From assembly GCA_021292165.1 (NCBI GenBank), contig CM037879.1:23791817-23855816 (forward strand): DNA of 64,000 nucleotides. Reading direction: 5' to 3'. The notes under the pieces were generated by a model that ran no database searches, had not been told where the DNA came from, and was given only the letters and a program-made list of their open reading frames with translations. The stretch comes from Shinisaurus crocodilurus (Eukaryota > Chordata > Lepidosauria > Squamata > Shinisauridae). Shown one piece after another: positions 10,498 through 21,386 of the stretch; position 1 is the first letter of the stretch, and each line of letters begins with the position of its first letter. A program made the position numbers and the translations under genes.

Positions 10498-10578
10498 CAA
10501 CCTTCCCCAAACTGGTGCCCTCTAGATATGTTGGTCTGCAACTCCCATAATTCCCAGCCAGCATGGCCATGGCCATGC
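10498..10578. mobile_element. hairpin MITE fragment, family G copy 3
   Basis: CCTTCCCCAAACTGGTGCCC then CTCTAGATATGTTGG match the family G left half. The right half is replaced by CATGGCCATGG-type sequence, so the copy is truncated. Confidence 0.55.
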
Positions 10579-11092
10579 TATGATGCTACCATGTAGGCAG
10601 GCGTGGTGGCTTGCATCTCCCCAATGGAATCAACACCCCCACTGATTCTGCAGGGTAGGCCCATGCAATTGGCCCTCCCAACCACATGGTGGCATCATTC
10701 ACAGAAGCTCCCAAGCACATGGTGGGAGTATATCACAGAAATGCAGCTCCCAGGTGTCTGGGGACTGCATCTGAAGGGCAGCATTGTCACACCTTAAATA
10801 CTTCCCCAACTCTTCCCACCTTCTTTCCGTCCTGGTCTGCACATGGTTAATTGCAAGCATCCCCAGGCAGGAACCATATCATGTGTTCCGTTCAGCACTT
10901 GACACAAGATTTAAAAGTATTAATAACATTTATCATCCTAGGAATAATCACCATGTATTAATAAAAGGGGGACGGCGGATGCAATCGTCTTCTAAAAACT
11001 GGACAAGGGAAGCTGTTTCCTCTTGAATACCTGCTGCCTACCACTTACCCCCATTACTAACTCATACCCTACTCTCCTTCCACCCATTACAC

Positions 11093-11177
11093 CAGCCTTC
11101 CCCAACCTGGTGTCCTCCAGATGTATTGGACTACAACTCCCATAATCCCCAGCCAACATAGCAAACAGGGAAGGCCG
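11093..11177. mobile_element. MITE, family G copy 4, with exact TSD
   Basis: CAGCCTTCCCCAACCTGGTG at the left end and GGGAAGGCCG at the right. The 8-bp TSD CATTACAC is exact at 11085-11092 and 11178-11185, placing family G in the hAT superfamily. Confidence 0.85.
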
Positions 11178-11185
11178 CATTACAC

Positions 11186-11568
11186 ATTTCAGACCCTGAA
11201 CCAGGAAGGCAATCAGGTTTTAGGCCCAGCCCCAAAGACTAGGGCCAGAATTAATGCACCCAGACCCCCAATGTGATATGGAGAAAGAAGACTTCTTTAG
11301 AATGAATCCAAAACAAGCCAACAGGCTCATTCTAGAGCCCATTGAAACACCAAGCAAGGCAAACGGTACAATCCTCATAGGACTGATCACCTCGGATCGG
11401 ATGTGGCATTCCATGTTTGGCTATGCTCCCATGTTAAAATCTTCCTGTTTCATGTTTTAAAACTTCTCCATTCCTGATATGTTACAACAATAACAAAACT
11501 GCCAACCCGCTTTAAAAACATACGTACTCTGAGCATGTGCAGTTTTGCATTTTAAACTCACTTAAATC
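11186..11568. other. stretch without recognised gene
   Basis: Short overlapping ORFs on both strands at 11220-11460. No domain or repeat recognised. Confidence 0.4.
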
Positions 11569-11778
11569 CTGGGAAGGCTGGTGACTCCTGTGTCAGTGGG
11601 GCTCCTTATCCATTGCATCATTTTGTTTGAGCTTTATAGGAGCTACCTATGGTGCTGAATTCCATCCCCAAAATAGGTTCACCACGATGGAGCACCATGG
11701 ATAGCTCCGATAAAGCTCAAACAAGAAGACGCCACGGATAAGGAGCTCCACTGACGCAAGCGTCACCAGCCTCCGCTG
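11569..11778. mobile_element. foldback MITE, family E copy 4, with exact TSD
   Basis: CTGGGAAGGCTGGTGACTCC on the left and GTCACCAGCCTCCGCTG on the right. The 8-bp TSD CTTAAATC is exact at 11561-11568 and 11779-11786. This copy assigns the whole seven-member family E to hAT. Confidence 0.9.
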
Positions 11779-11786
11779 CTTAAATC

Positions 11787-12308
11787 ATAGCACTGTCATG
11801 ACTACAGGGCTAAAAGGGAGTTTGCTTCTGCTTGCCCTTATTTGCAGGGCCCTGGACTTTGGCTCTGAGGTCCAGCCCTAGCTGCACCGCTGTAGGCAGA
11901 CACTGTTTTCCACTGCCCTGAGTGGTGTGCTCTGTTGCTTCTCCCTCTTTACAGCATGCAGAAAATAGGTGGTGGTCATGGTCAGATAGCTTAAAGCCAT
12001 GCGCCACATTGAGAAATTGCGTAAAAGCAGGATAGGACTGTCCTAAATGCATCCATCCATACAGGAGCTGAGAGGGAGGCATAGCTGGATCTATGGAAGA
12101 TGGGAATGCATGTACAGCGGTGAGAAGTGGAAGCTGGGAAGGTGAGTTGGGCTTTTTCTGGAGGATACCTGCAACTGGGGAAGCAAAGTCTGAGACAAAA
12201 ATAAAAATTTAAAAAAAACAAAGCAACTTGTTCTGAAAATTATTTCTTTTGAGTTGGAGATGGTGACCTGATCCTTCACAGGCAATAGCATGAAGATCTC
12301 TGTAATGA
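11787..12308. other. stretch without recognised gene
   Basis: No repeat family or exon recognised. Short ORFs on the minus strand look like chance. Confidence 0.4.
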
Positions 12309-12479
12309 TTTTATTTATTTATTATATTTATACCCCGCCTTTTTTCCTGCAAGGAACCCAAGGCGGCTTACATAATCCTCTTCCTCCTCTCCATCTTATG
12401 TTCACAACAATCCTGTGAGGTAGGTTAGGCTGAGAGTCAGTGACTGGCCCAAAGTCACCCAGTGAGTTTCATGGCTGAT
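12309..12479 (-). mobile_element. Sauria/ACA-type SINE, 5'-truncated
   Basis: Minus-strand copy. The tail complement TTATACCCCGCC, then GCAAGGAACCCAAGGCGGCT, the CCTGTGAGGTAGGTTAGGCT block and AAAGTCACCCAGTGAG match the full copy at 25356. The tRNA-like head is missing. These SINEs are typical of squamates and are thought to use Bov-B/RTE LINE machinery. Confidence 0.85.
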
Positions 12480-12485
12480 TATAGT

Positions 12486-13692
12486 AAATGATCTGCTGTA
12501 AGCATGAAGCATTTGTCAAATAAAACTGCCACCCACTCTGATGATAATGAAGCATCCCACACCTGGATTCCAGGTTGGTTTCCCTTTTGTTGGCCCTGGA
12601 TCACACACTCTGCCTATATCCCTTCACAGAACACAGAGACATCTAGTGGTCCACTTTTGTACTGCAGCAAATCATATTGGTAGTACCCTCCACACACGCA
12701 CACAAAAAGGTCAAGTACAACTATATCTTCTATGTCATGTATGTGTGGGTACCCTTATTTCCCCCCCCCATCAAAATCACACACACAGCACCCTTGTTGT
12801 GTGGAAACAGGCACAGTGAATGGAGCTGAGGGCCGGCGCCGGGGTTCTAGCACCGGCAGTGGCTTCTACATTTTCCTTCGGCAGACCCCTGCATGGCTGG
12901 CTTCCAGGCTTGTGTCTGGGTCCCACGGAGCGATTTCATGTGAAAACCATGAATTGCATTTGAGGCTATTTATGGGGACATTGTTCACATGGAAGAGAAA
13001 AAGGAAGAGAGACATGTATAACGCAAATGAACATCCTGCCCTAATGCAGGTTACACATTCACTTTACAAGGCAATTGAAGCAAGAACTATGTCATAAAAT
13101 TATTTTAAGCCTCATGCATGAAAACACCCTTAAGCGATTTCTATGCAGAGAGGACAAGACCCGCCCAACTATTACAAGATAGCGTTGATTTTGGTCCCCC
13201 ATAGCGATCAATAAATACGTATGAAATTTAAGCTAAGATATATTTTAAATGTCATTCCTTTTCTTAAATTATTTAGTGTTAGTAGCTGAAATATGTTCAG
13301 ATCACTTTGTATTCTGGCACTTTGTTTAGTTAGCCTCAGCTGCTTTACCACCTCCTTATCTGCATACATCCTTAAATACAAAGCGTAAGATGGCCAATTT
13401 GGGCACAAATTAAGGATATCCTGTCTTGCCATCAATAATACAGAGCAGAATCCCTTGCTTGAGATCAATATGGAACTTTATCTAAACAGCGATAGAAAAA
13501 ATGCTTTCCTTGAAAATCAAGCTAAGCTTTGATTGGCCAGTGAATTAATTAAGATATTGCTGAAAGGACTGCAATTTATTTATTTATTATGTTTGCAATT
13601 AGGGTTGCCAGCTTTTGATTAAGGGGGAGAGGTGGCCATAGGGAAATGGGTATGGGAATTTGGTCGTATGCCAATACAGGTAGAACCGACAT
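12486..13692. other. stretch without recognised gene
   Basis: An 86-codon minus-strand frame at 13208-13468 has no recognisable motif. No SINE or hAT boundary found. Confidence 0.4.
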
Positions 13693-14087
13693 CAGGGATT
13701 GGCATTGTCAGACACCTGCCAAGAGTAGGGGAACTAATTACAGTTCCTGGAATCTCCTGGGCCTCTTCCTCCTCTTCCTCTTCCTCTTCCTCTTCCTTTT
13801 CCACCACCATCTCCTCCTCCTCCTCCTCCTCCTCCTCCTTTCTGTCGCTGCCTGTTCACCTGCCCTCTCTGAGTGAGCAAGGAGTGAGAGAACCTTGAAG
13901 AAGGAGTAGTCTCTGTATGTCTAGCCTCAGTCTTCCCCCTCTGGAAGGTAGTGCAAATTGGGCCTAGAGGAAGAGGCAAGCTGATGGGCAGCAAGTTAGT
14001 AGCAACAGTGGTAAGGACGAAGGCAGGGAGGGAAATCTAATGAGATTATCTTGCCCAAGGGCCTTCAAAACCTGGAATCAGCACCAT
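13693..14087 (-). mobile_element. hAT-like element, family C copy 1
   Basis: Left side CAGGGATTGGCATTGTCAGA and right side CCCAAGGGCCTTCAAAACCT then GGAATCAGCACC match the ends of 34539-34869 in reverse. Internal TCTTCC and CTCCTC arrays at 13758-13838 generate Ser-, Leu- or Glu-run ORFs. TSD is not visible and boundaries are approximate. Confidence 0.55.
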
Positions 14088-14141
14088 CTTGAGGTAGGAA
14101 ACCTCCATGACACATCAGGGCACCAGATTTTGTCTGGCCGA

Positions 14142-14364
14142 TAGGGCTGGCTCAAGACATTTTGAAGGACAAAATGGCGCCCCCTCCCATTCCAGGTACA
14201 AAAGCTAACTGGACCAGCAATCTAACCTTCCTTCAACATGGGCACTAGGACAGCATCCTCCCGCATACTTGAAGGCAGCAGGCCTCCAGCACCTTGCTGC
14301 CACCTGCCAGCATCTGCCACCTGAGGTGACTGCCTCACTCTGCCTAATGGTAGGGCCGACCCTG
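14142..14364. mobile_element. hAT-like MITE, family I copy 1
   Basis: TAGGGCTGGCTCAAGACATT on the left and TAATGGTAGGGCCGACCCTG on the right form degraded inverted ends. The interior has CACCTGAGGTGACTGCCTC. A more eroded relative is at 20449-20613. No TSD match. Confidence 0.55.
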
Positions 14365-14944
14365 CATGACCAACACACTCATGGAACATAAGAACTTCCT
14401 CGCTGAATCAAACAGGTTTCTATCGAGTCCAGCACTGTTTCCAAAAGCAGACAGCTAAATCCTTCTAGAAGTTCACAAGGAAAGCATGATGATGGCAATG
14501 GCTAGTCCCTGTGGTTTATCCCCAACATGTGGCACTCAAGAGGTATTCCACCTCTAAACATGGAGGTTTCATATAACTTTAATGAATAACAAGACTTATG
14601 TTCTCCTTGAATTTGTCAGCTTTACGCAACTTGACTGGGCAGATTCCAGAGCAATTCCCAGCATGCAGAGGCCAGCTGAAAGGACCTATGCTCCTCAAAT
14701 AGCCTTTCTTACAGAGAACAATGGGCAGGAAGAAAGTACATCCCATGATTTCCCGCAGGGTGTTCATAATAATGGTGCGCCCTGCACCACCCTTATGTCA
14801 ACTCTTGCACTGCATAGAATTGACCAGTGCCTTTGCAGGCCTGAGAGCAGTTGCACTGCGGCTTACTCCTGAGCAGACTTCCTCAGAACTGAGCTGTATT
14901 TTATATGCTTGGTGGGGAAATGTCCAAATTGGTAAGAATTACAT
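14365..14944. other. stretch without recognised gene
   Basis: Two overlapping frames at 14582-14954 show no domain. No repeat boundary seen. Confidence 0.4.
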
Positions 14945-15045
14945 CTGTTCATAGCCCCCTGCCCATTCCTAGAATGTGGCCCCACAGAGACCCTTCCCAA
15001 ATTAGAATTTGGCCCCTGGTCCAAAAATAAAGTTCGCCACCCCTG
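14945..15045 (-). mobile_element. hAT terminal fragment
   Basis: The right end, AAAGTTCGCCACCCCTG, is the complement of CAGGGGTGGCGAAC, a hAT-type terminus. The adjacent GGCCCCTGGTCCAAAAATAA is element interior. The other end is absent. Confidence 0.5.
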
Positions 15046-15485
15046 CCTTAGAGCACGCGCCGACTATGCAGTGACTATCCATCTCTCTTACGTATGGAGT
15101 CACTGAGTTCCTGACAGGTTCCATGACCTGCCCAAGGTCATTTGGAAAATGGGCAACAAAGCTAGAAATAGAACTACGGTTGTGAAGTGACAGATCCAGG
15201 TTTCAGATACTGTGTTAACTACAGGTGCTTCTGAGGCTGAGGTAATCAGATCCAGAACCCTGGAGGGTATAGAATGGCATGTCTTCTGTGTTTCCATCTG
15301 TCATAAGTGCCAAAAGATCAACAAGTGGAAAGTACTGTGGAAACATCAACCCTTACCACTCGGTAGGTTCTTCCCTCTTGTTTTTCCTGGTTAAATGTAG
15401 TAACAGAAAAATCAGGGGGCAAATGCAGACCACCGCTGGTAACCACCAGTGGTAACTTACTGAGATGGACTTCCAACCCTGTGGG

Positions 15486-16773
15486 CAGGGCTGGTGCAAG
15501 GCAGTTTGGTGCCCTAGGCAAGATCAGATATTTAGCGGGGGGGCCCTTCCCACTTGAGCCCTCCCTCCCTCCAGCCCTATGCCCATTATGAAATAAATTT
15601 CCCTCCCTGGGAACTGCCCAGCCCCATAGGAAAACTTTGTGGACTTTGAGACTTTTCCTTTGTGTTCACGCGGAAAGCAAAGAGGCAACATCAGCCCAGC
15701 TATGCCAGGAACTCCCAAGGGCCTTCTCCTACTCCATATATATGTAAAAGCCTGTCTCTTCCTGTGGGCAGCACAAGGGATATGAAAAAAGGATGTGAGA
15801 GAGGTGTGGTGGCGCTACCTGTGAGGAATAGAGACAAAAGGGTGTCTTGCAGCCTGTCCTACTTCGCAGGGTGGAGGTGCAGAGACACCGGTTTGATTCA
15901 TACACCTTCTGGGTTGCGGGGGGGGGGATGCATGTAGTAGAAACATAGCAAAGAGAGAGACCGTGGATCATCTGGTTCAAATTTAGGAGCGGCTTTACAA
16001 AACTTGCTGCTTCCCCTCCTCTCTCTATGACTTAGTTGCAATATTTCTTTATCAGAATAATGTATATTATCCTGTCTTTCCCTTTACCAGTCTAGTGCTC
16101 AAGGCAGACAACAATATTCAAAGTACAGTAAAGCAAACATCAACAGCTCAGAGCACAATCCTAAACACGTTGAGGCAGAAAAAAGCCCTGCAACTCCCAG
16201 CATTCCCCAGCCAGCATGGCTGGCTGTTGGAATGCTGGGAGTTGTAGGACTCCCCCCCCCCTCCAAACACGCGTAGGATTGCATCCTAAAAGCATTTAAA
16301 ACCAAAACACAGAAACAGCATGGTAAATAATTAAAACATTGGAGCCCCAGCTAGCTTAAAATACCTTTCCCTCCCTCCTTGGTTGCTGGAAATAACTGCT
16401 TTCAGGGGACGTTGAGCTGAAGAACCTGAGGCACACGCTGGACGGGGGGAAGGCGAAGGAGGTGTTTGCAGGTGCATCCTTCCCGCCCACCCACCAGCCT
16501 CCCATCATTGGCCCCTGCCCGTCTCCGGCTCCTCCAACCTGTCAGCTGCTTTTCCTGGTAACAGCAGAGACCGAGCCCTGAGGTGGAGGAGAGAGCGCGA
16601 AAGGCGCGCTTCTTTCGCCTCCCCTTCCCCGCCACAGGACATGATTGGTAAAACAAACCTAGTAAAATATGCATTTTAGCGCTGTATTTTTTTTTCAAAG
16701 GCGTTTCTGGCGCCCTATTAAGCCCAGCGCCCTAGGCAGTAGCCTAGTTCGCCTAATGGTAGCACCGGCCCTG
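15486..16773 (+). mobile_element. non-autonomous hAT, family B copy 2 (long form)
   Basis: CAGGGCTGGTGC and GCACCGGCCCTG ends with an exact 8-bp TSD, CCTGTGGG (15478-15485 and 16774-16781). The left ~560 bp matches copy 1 (3075-4183) almost base for base. It carries an internal segment (about 16045-16170) absent from copy 1 and an embedded hairpin MITE at about 16150-16290. No transposase. Confidence 0.93.
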
Positions 16774-17026
16774 CCTGTGGGGGGAGCTGTTCTCGGTGGA
16801 ATCCACCCTACATGGAATGAGGAGAACTTTGCACACTCCCTCAGCTTACCCAGAATCCTGATGGGATGCAGGTGCATGGTAACATTCTACTAACCACATG
16901 GGGAAATGCTACAGGCTGCAGGAGAACCGTGAGAAATCCGGAGGGAAGTCACGCAGACAGGTGGCAGAAAAAGAGCTCCCTGCAAGCAAGGAAGTTGAGG
17001 ACTCTTGAGAAGCAGGCAAGCTGAAA

Positions 17027-17061
17027 CAGAGAGAGAGAGAGGGAGAGAGAGAGAGAGAGAA
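17027..17061. repeat. (GA)n microsatellite
   Basis: GA dinucleotide run with one GGGA interruption. Confidence 0.9.
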
Positions 17062-17127
17062 GGAGGCAAATTACAGGAGCACCATCCTTCTTCCTTCCCA
17101 CACTTCACTATTATTCCTTTGACCTTG

Positions 17128-17275
17128 AGGAAGCTCAGTGGTTAACTTACCGTGCAGGTTTTGCATGCAGAAGTTCCCTGGCTCGGTCCCTGGCATCTCC
17201 TATTATAATCAGGGAGCAGGTGAGGGGAAAGACCTCTGCTCCAGTTTCTGGGGAGCTGTGGCCAGGGAGAGCAGG
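17128..17275 (+). mobile_element. tRNA-derived SINE, copy 2
   Basis: AAGCTCAGTGGTTAACTTAC head, TTTGCATGCAGAAG, a B-box-like GGCTCGGTCCCTGG and a GGGGAGCTGTGGCC body match the SINE at 2403. The copy is 3'-truncated. Confidence 0.65.
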
Positions 17276-17910
17276 GGTGTTGGCGGATTTGGTTTGGTCC
17301 ATATTTTAAAGGAAACCAACCTAATTCACACAACCGGATATCCTTCAGCAGGATGGAAATGGCTGGAGGCCTCTGGAGGGATGGCTAAGGCAATGCCCTC
17401 TTCCTCTTCCCTTGCCTCAAGACCCAGTAACATACTAACTCTGGGGCAGGGGGTGGGAACAAGTTGGGGTGGGTGGGCATTCCCTAGGCCCTGCTGGATC
17501 ATCTGTTCCCACAGAGGATGAGAATGGAATGACCATTTCCTTCTGGGGATTCTGGGATTGATGCCTGAGGAGCATCTACATTTTGCCACCTTGTTCCTCT
17601 TCCCTGTCCCAAGTTACCAGGCCTTGGAGTTGGGGAAAAGAGGTGGTGGAGGCGTTAGCTGGATCGAGGTGAGCATTTGAACAGGGACACTCGCTTTTGC
17701 AGGCACCCCGATTTGAATGCTTGCAAAATCTTTAACCCTCCTTTCCTTCCACACTCCTTTTCCTCACCCCCCCACCGCCACCCCCATTTTCTTTTCTTAG
17801 AACAGCAAATGCTCAGGCAGGTGACAAGCAGCTGCTTTACTTTACTTTCCCCGCTTCTCAAATGCTTCACTAAAGAGTCTTCACTAAAGAGCTGATGAGA
17901 GGTAAGATTC
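17276..17910. other. stretch without recognised gene
   Basis: A 127-codon plus frame starting at 17138 begins inside the SINE and is therefore not a gene. The rest shows no known repeat. Confidence 0.4.
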
Positions 17911-18067
17911 ATAGAGTCATAGATTCATAGATCATAGAGTTGGAAGGAGCCTACAAGGCTATCGTCCAACCCCCTACTCAATGCAGGAAACTAGAGGAGG
18001 GGTCTCCCATCCAAGTAACAACCAGGCTTGACCCTGCTTAGCTTTCCACGCTCAGACAAGCTGAGCC
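17911..18067 (-). mobile_element. 5S rRNA-derived SINE with CR1 3' tail, copy 1
   Basis: Read on the minus strand: GGCTCAGCTTGTC, then a 5S-like block AAGCTAAGCAGGGTC, GCCTGGTTGTTACTTGG and ATGGGAGACC (the box A to box C region of 5S rRNA). A CR1-type 3' end follows (GTTGGACGATAGCCTTGTAG) and a repeated TCTATGA tail. Copy 2 at 32921-33062 ends at the same 5' base, so the 5S-CR1 junction is a real family structure. It is not a 5S gene: the 5' 5S domain is missing. Confidence 0.8.
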
Positions 18068-18230
18068 AGCATAAGCCACAGGCCTGTATTCGTACTATGA
18101 AAGTGGCAGCATGGATCCACTTGTCAGCCCTGAAACCTGCACATTGTAGAGGCAAACGGAAAGATACTGCTCCCTTCCACAGCTGTAGGAGCATCCTGCC
18201 ATGTGCCAACACCTGATTCCCCGCTTTGAG

Positions 18231-19030
18231 AATCATAGAATCATAGAAAAGTAAAGTTGGAAGGGGCCTACAAGGCCATCGAGTCCATCCCCCTGCTCAA
18301 TGCAGGAATCCAGGTCAAAGCATCCCTGACAGATGGCTGTCCAGCTTCACCTTGAATGCCTCCAGATTGGGAGAGCCCACCACCTCCCTAGATAGTTGAT
18401 TCCATTGTCTTATTGCTCTGACAGTCAGGAAATTTTTCCTGATGTTTAGGTGGAATCTAGGTTCTTGTAACTTGAGCTCATTATTCCGTGTCCTGCAAAC
18501 TGGGATGATCGAGAAGAGATCCTGGCCCTCCTCTGTGTGACATCCCTTCAAGTACTGGAAGAGTGCGATCATATCTCCCCTCAGTCTCCTCTTCTGAAGG
18601 CTAAACATGCCCAGTTCTTTCAGTCTCTCCTCATAGGGCCTTGTTTCCAGTCCCTTTATCATCCTTGTTGCCCTTCTCTGAACCCTCTCCAGTTTGTCTA
18701 CGTCCTTCTTAAAATGTGGTGCCCAGAACTGGACGCAGTACTCAAGATGAGGCCTAACCAGTGCTGAGTAAAGGGGAATTATCACCTCGCGCAATTTGGA
18801 AGCTATACTTCTATTAATGCAGCCCAAAATAGCATTTGCCTTCTTTGCAGCCACATCGCATTGCTGGCTCATATTCAGTTTGTGATCCACCACAATTCCA
18901 AGATCCTTCTCACTCATAGTATTGTTGAGCCAAGTGTCCCCCATTCTGTAATTGTGCATTTGGTTTCCTTTCCCTAGGTGCAGCACTTGGCATTTATCCC
19001 TACTAAATTTCATTCTATCGCTCATATGAG
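18231..19030 (-). mobile_element. CR1 LINE, 5'-truncated, copy 1
   Basis: The minus-strand 3' end carries the CR1 octamer-type tail (complement AATCATAGAATCATAGAA at 18231-18248). The C-terminal part of ORF2 lies upstream. Truncated at about 19030, before the catalytic FADD motif. Confidence 0.92.
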
Positions 19031-19064
19031 CAGTCCAGTCGCTGCCATCAATAGGACCACCCAT
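18315..19064 (-). pseudogene. CR1 ORF2 C-terminal remnant
   Basis: A 249-codon open frame. CR1 similarity starts at about residue 14 (RMKF.RDKCQVLHLG) and runs through DLGIVVDHKLNMSQQCD, PLYSALVRPHLEYCVQFW and ERVQRRATRMIKGLE to the stop. The first ~13 residues are flanking DNA. It lacks the endonuclease and the RT active-site motif, so it is non-functional despite being open. Highly similar to the copy at 52510-53448. Confidence 0.9.
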
Positions 19065-19430
19065 CCGAGCCGCTGCTCAGCAATGGCAGGAAACAAACTC
19101 ATTGCCTTGGCCTGGGATGTAACGTAATGTTTCTGCTTCATGCCTTCATCCTGCTTTGAATTAGTGCATCTCCCACATCCAGCCATTGGCTCTCGTGGTG
19201 CTTTTGTTCCTAACCCAAAAAACAAACAAACCCTGGAAGACTTTTTGTATCGTAGCAAAATACGACACGCACAACTGGGCAGACAGATCCAGCTGACACA
19301 CACGGCCTCCCTCTCCTGTCGATTGCGGAACCTCAGTGAAACCCACATGGCTGCTTCCCACTGTTAGAATCTGGACCACTAATGAGGCTGCTTCTGCTGT
19401 GAGGCTGTTTCAGGTTCTTCTGTGCTCTGT

Positions 19431-20089
19431 CAGGGATGGGGACTCGGACTCCAGGACTCCACTCGTGAGTCGGACTGAGTCCCCCCTCTGACTCGAGTCA
19501 GACTCAAGTTCCAATATTTTTAATGGGACTCGAGACTCGACTCGGGACTCGAGGCGTGTTCCTCAAATGCAACATGGATAGGTTTTAGGAAGTACAGCAA
19601 GTTTATTTTTAAAAATCATTTTCCTAAAATGCAACCTTTCAGACATTTTGGGTTTGGCTGCCTCTGCCTGCCTGTTTGGGGTTCCCAGCCTCCTCTGCCT
19701 GCCTGGTCTCTTCTTAATCAGTTCCACAGTTTGAATTGTCCAAGACAAAGGCCTCTGCCTGCCTGTTTTGGGGTTCCCTGCCTCCTCTGCCTGCCTGGTT
19801 ATTTTGGGTTTGTCTGCCTGGTCTGTTCTTGCCAAAAATCAGTTGCAGAGTTTTGAAATAAAAAGGCACACTTGTGCCTAGAATTTATTTAAGCCACACA
19901 TCTGAAATAGCCTTATTTTGTTGGGGGGGAAAACCCATTGATTTTAATAGGGACTCGTGGAGTCAGCTTTGGGAGTGACTCATGACTCGTGAGTCACCAT
20001 TTTGGACCAAGGACTCAGACTCGAGACTCGGGTCCAAAGACTCGTGACTCGACTCATGACTCGAAACCAAGGACTCTTCAACATCCCTG
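19431..20089 (+). mobile_element. GACTC-array hAT element, family D copy 1
   Basis: Ends CAGGGATG and CATCCCTG are inverted. The flanks TGCTCTGT and GCTCCTGT are compatible with an 8-bp TSD with one indel. Both ~130-bp terminal regions are packed with GACTC/GAGTC pentamers (about 12 on the left, 13 on the right). The unique centre contains TTTGGCTGCCTCTGCCTGCC-type short repeats and an AATAAAAAGGC segment. No transposase. Copies 2 and 3 are at 22611 and 45475. Confidence 0.88.
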
Positions 20090-21187
20090 GCTCCTGTTTC
20101 CCAGAGAGAAAACTACCATGTACGTAGGGATGGGTGAGAATTTCATTTCAGTTTGTTTTTTATCATAATTATAATTTAAAAAAAAAAATACAAACATTTG
20201 CAAATTTCTTCATATTCAGGGTGGGGAAATCTTGATTTCCCCCCCCCCCCGCCGCCTTAAATCAAATGTGAGAGAAACCGAAGGTTTTGAGTGCTTAGCT
20301 CTTAAAAGTCTGGGTTTGAACCCCTGTGTGTTGAGTCACATCTGTGGTGCCGAATTAGGGTTGCCACCTCTTTTTTCCCTGACAGGCTTCTCATCTTTAA
20401 CAGCTACCATGGCCGTTACAACATGGTCCTCTCTGTGCTGAGAATAGCTAGTCAACTTATTTTGGCACCTGAGGCAGAAAACCCCACAAAAAAACCCTCC
20501 CTTGCAGCAAAGAAGGCAATAAATTAAACAACAATTTACTGCCCTTTCATCATATCCAAAATCAACTGCTTGAGGTGGCAATTTCCTTCTGTCTAATGGT
20601 ATAGCTGGCCCTAAGATAGATGGATGGATATTTACAGGTGTGGGACTGAGGCAAAATGGGGTTATGGGTAGGTTGTAGCAGGGCAGTACTGGATTGTGTT
20701 TAGTGAGTTTGTGGCTGTAGTGAGCTTTTAATTGGGGATTTCCAGGCTCAAGTATGTCACCCTCTTAAATACTTTGGCATACCAGCTCTCAGGGAAGAGG
20801 GACATAGTGGGCCATGGCCAATTTAAAGGATGGCTCGCATATGGCTTTCAGCTGCAGGTAAACAGATTCACAATTTTATCCACAACAACCCGTTTCTGTG
20901 GAACAATAAGGGAGATGCAGGGGTCAAGACATCTGGCACACGCTGAGACCCCCAACATTGAACTCTGATCCCCAACGCCTGTGCTGTCACCGGGGCTGCT
21001 TCAAAGACATCCAGCCTCTGGAACGTGCTCATCTGAAATCCAGAGAACTGTGGCACTTCCATGGCTCAGGAAAGCTATGGTGAAGATTAGGGGCGACAGC
21101 CTAATGACTGTCTTTGTCATGTTATAATATAATTGTAAAGAACACCACCAACAACAATGTATGCGGCTTTATATGGTTAAGAACATT
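20090..21187. other. stretch with one eroded hAT remnant, no gene
   Basis: Contains a C run at 20239-20250 and the family I remnant at 20449-20613. No exon recognised elsewhere. Confidence 0.4.
20449..20613. mobile_element. eroded hAT-like MITE, family I copy 2
   Basis: TTTTGGCACCTGAGGCAGAA near the left and TGCTTGAGGTGGCAATTTCC then TAATGGTATAGCTGGCCCT at the right resemble 14142-14364. Ends have decayed. Confidence 0.4.
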
Positions 21188-21386
21188 GGAAGCTGAGCTA
21201 TACTGAGTCAGAGCCTTGGCCCATCTCACTTAGTATCGTCAGCATTGTCTGGGAGTGGCTCTCCAGGGTTTCAGACAGTTTTCCAGTCCTGTTTTCCGGT
21301 CCCACCTGCTGGAGATGCCAGGAGTTGAAGCTGGGACCTTTGGCATGCAAAGCATGTGCCCTACTGCTGAGCCACTGCCCTTCCCA
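21188..21386 (-). mobile_element. tRNA-derived SINE, copy 3
   Basis: GGAAGCTGAGCTATACTGAG, CCCATCTCACTTAGTATCG, GTGGCTCTCCAGGGTTTC and GAGATGCCAGGAGTTGAAGC then TGGGACC (a B-box complement) run to GCATGTGCCCTACTGCTGAG, the complement of a tRNA-like head. Reverse orientation to copies 1 and 2. Confidence 0.75.

Noticed and set aside
13208..13468. 86-codon minus frame that reads like a plausible protein
   Set aside because: No recognisable domain and no supporting neighbours; length is within chance expectation.
18003..18067. 5S rRNA gene
   Set aside because: Only part of 5S is present, with base changes, and it is fused to a CR1 tail in two dispersed copies. It is a SINE.
19563..19835. 90-codon minus frame within the GACTC element
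   Set aside because: It is built from short internal repeats of the element (CCTGCCTGG-type) and has no transposase feature.
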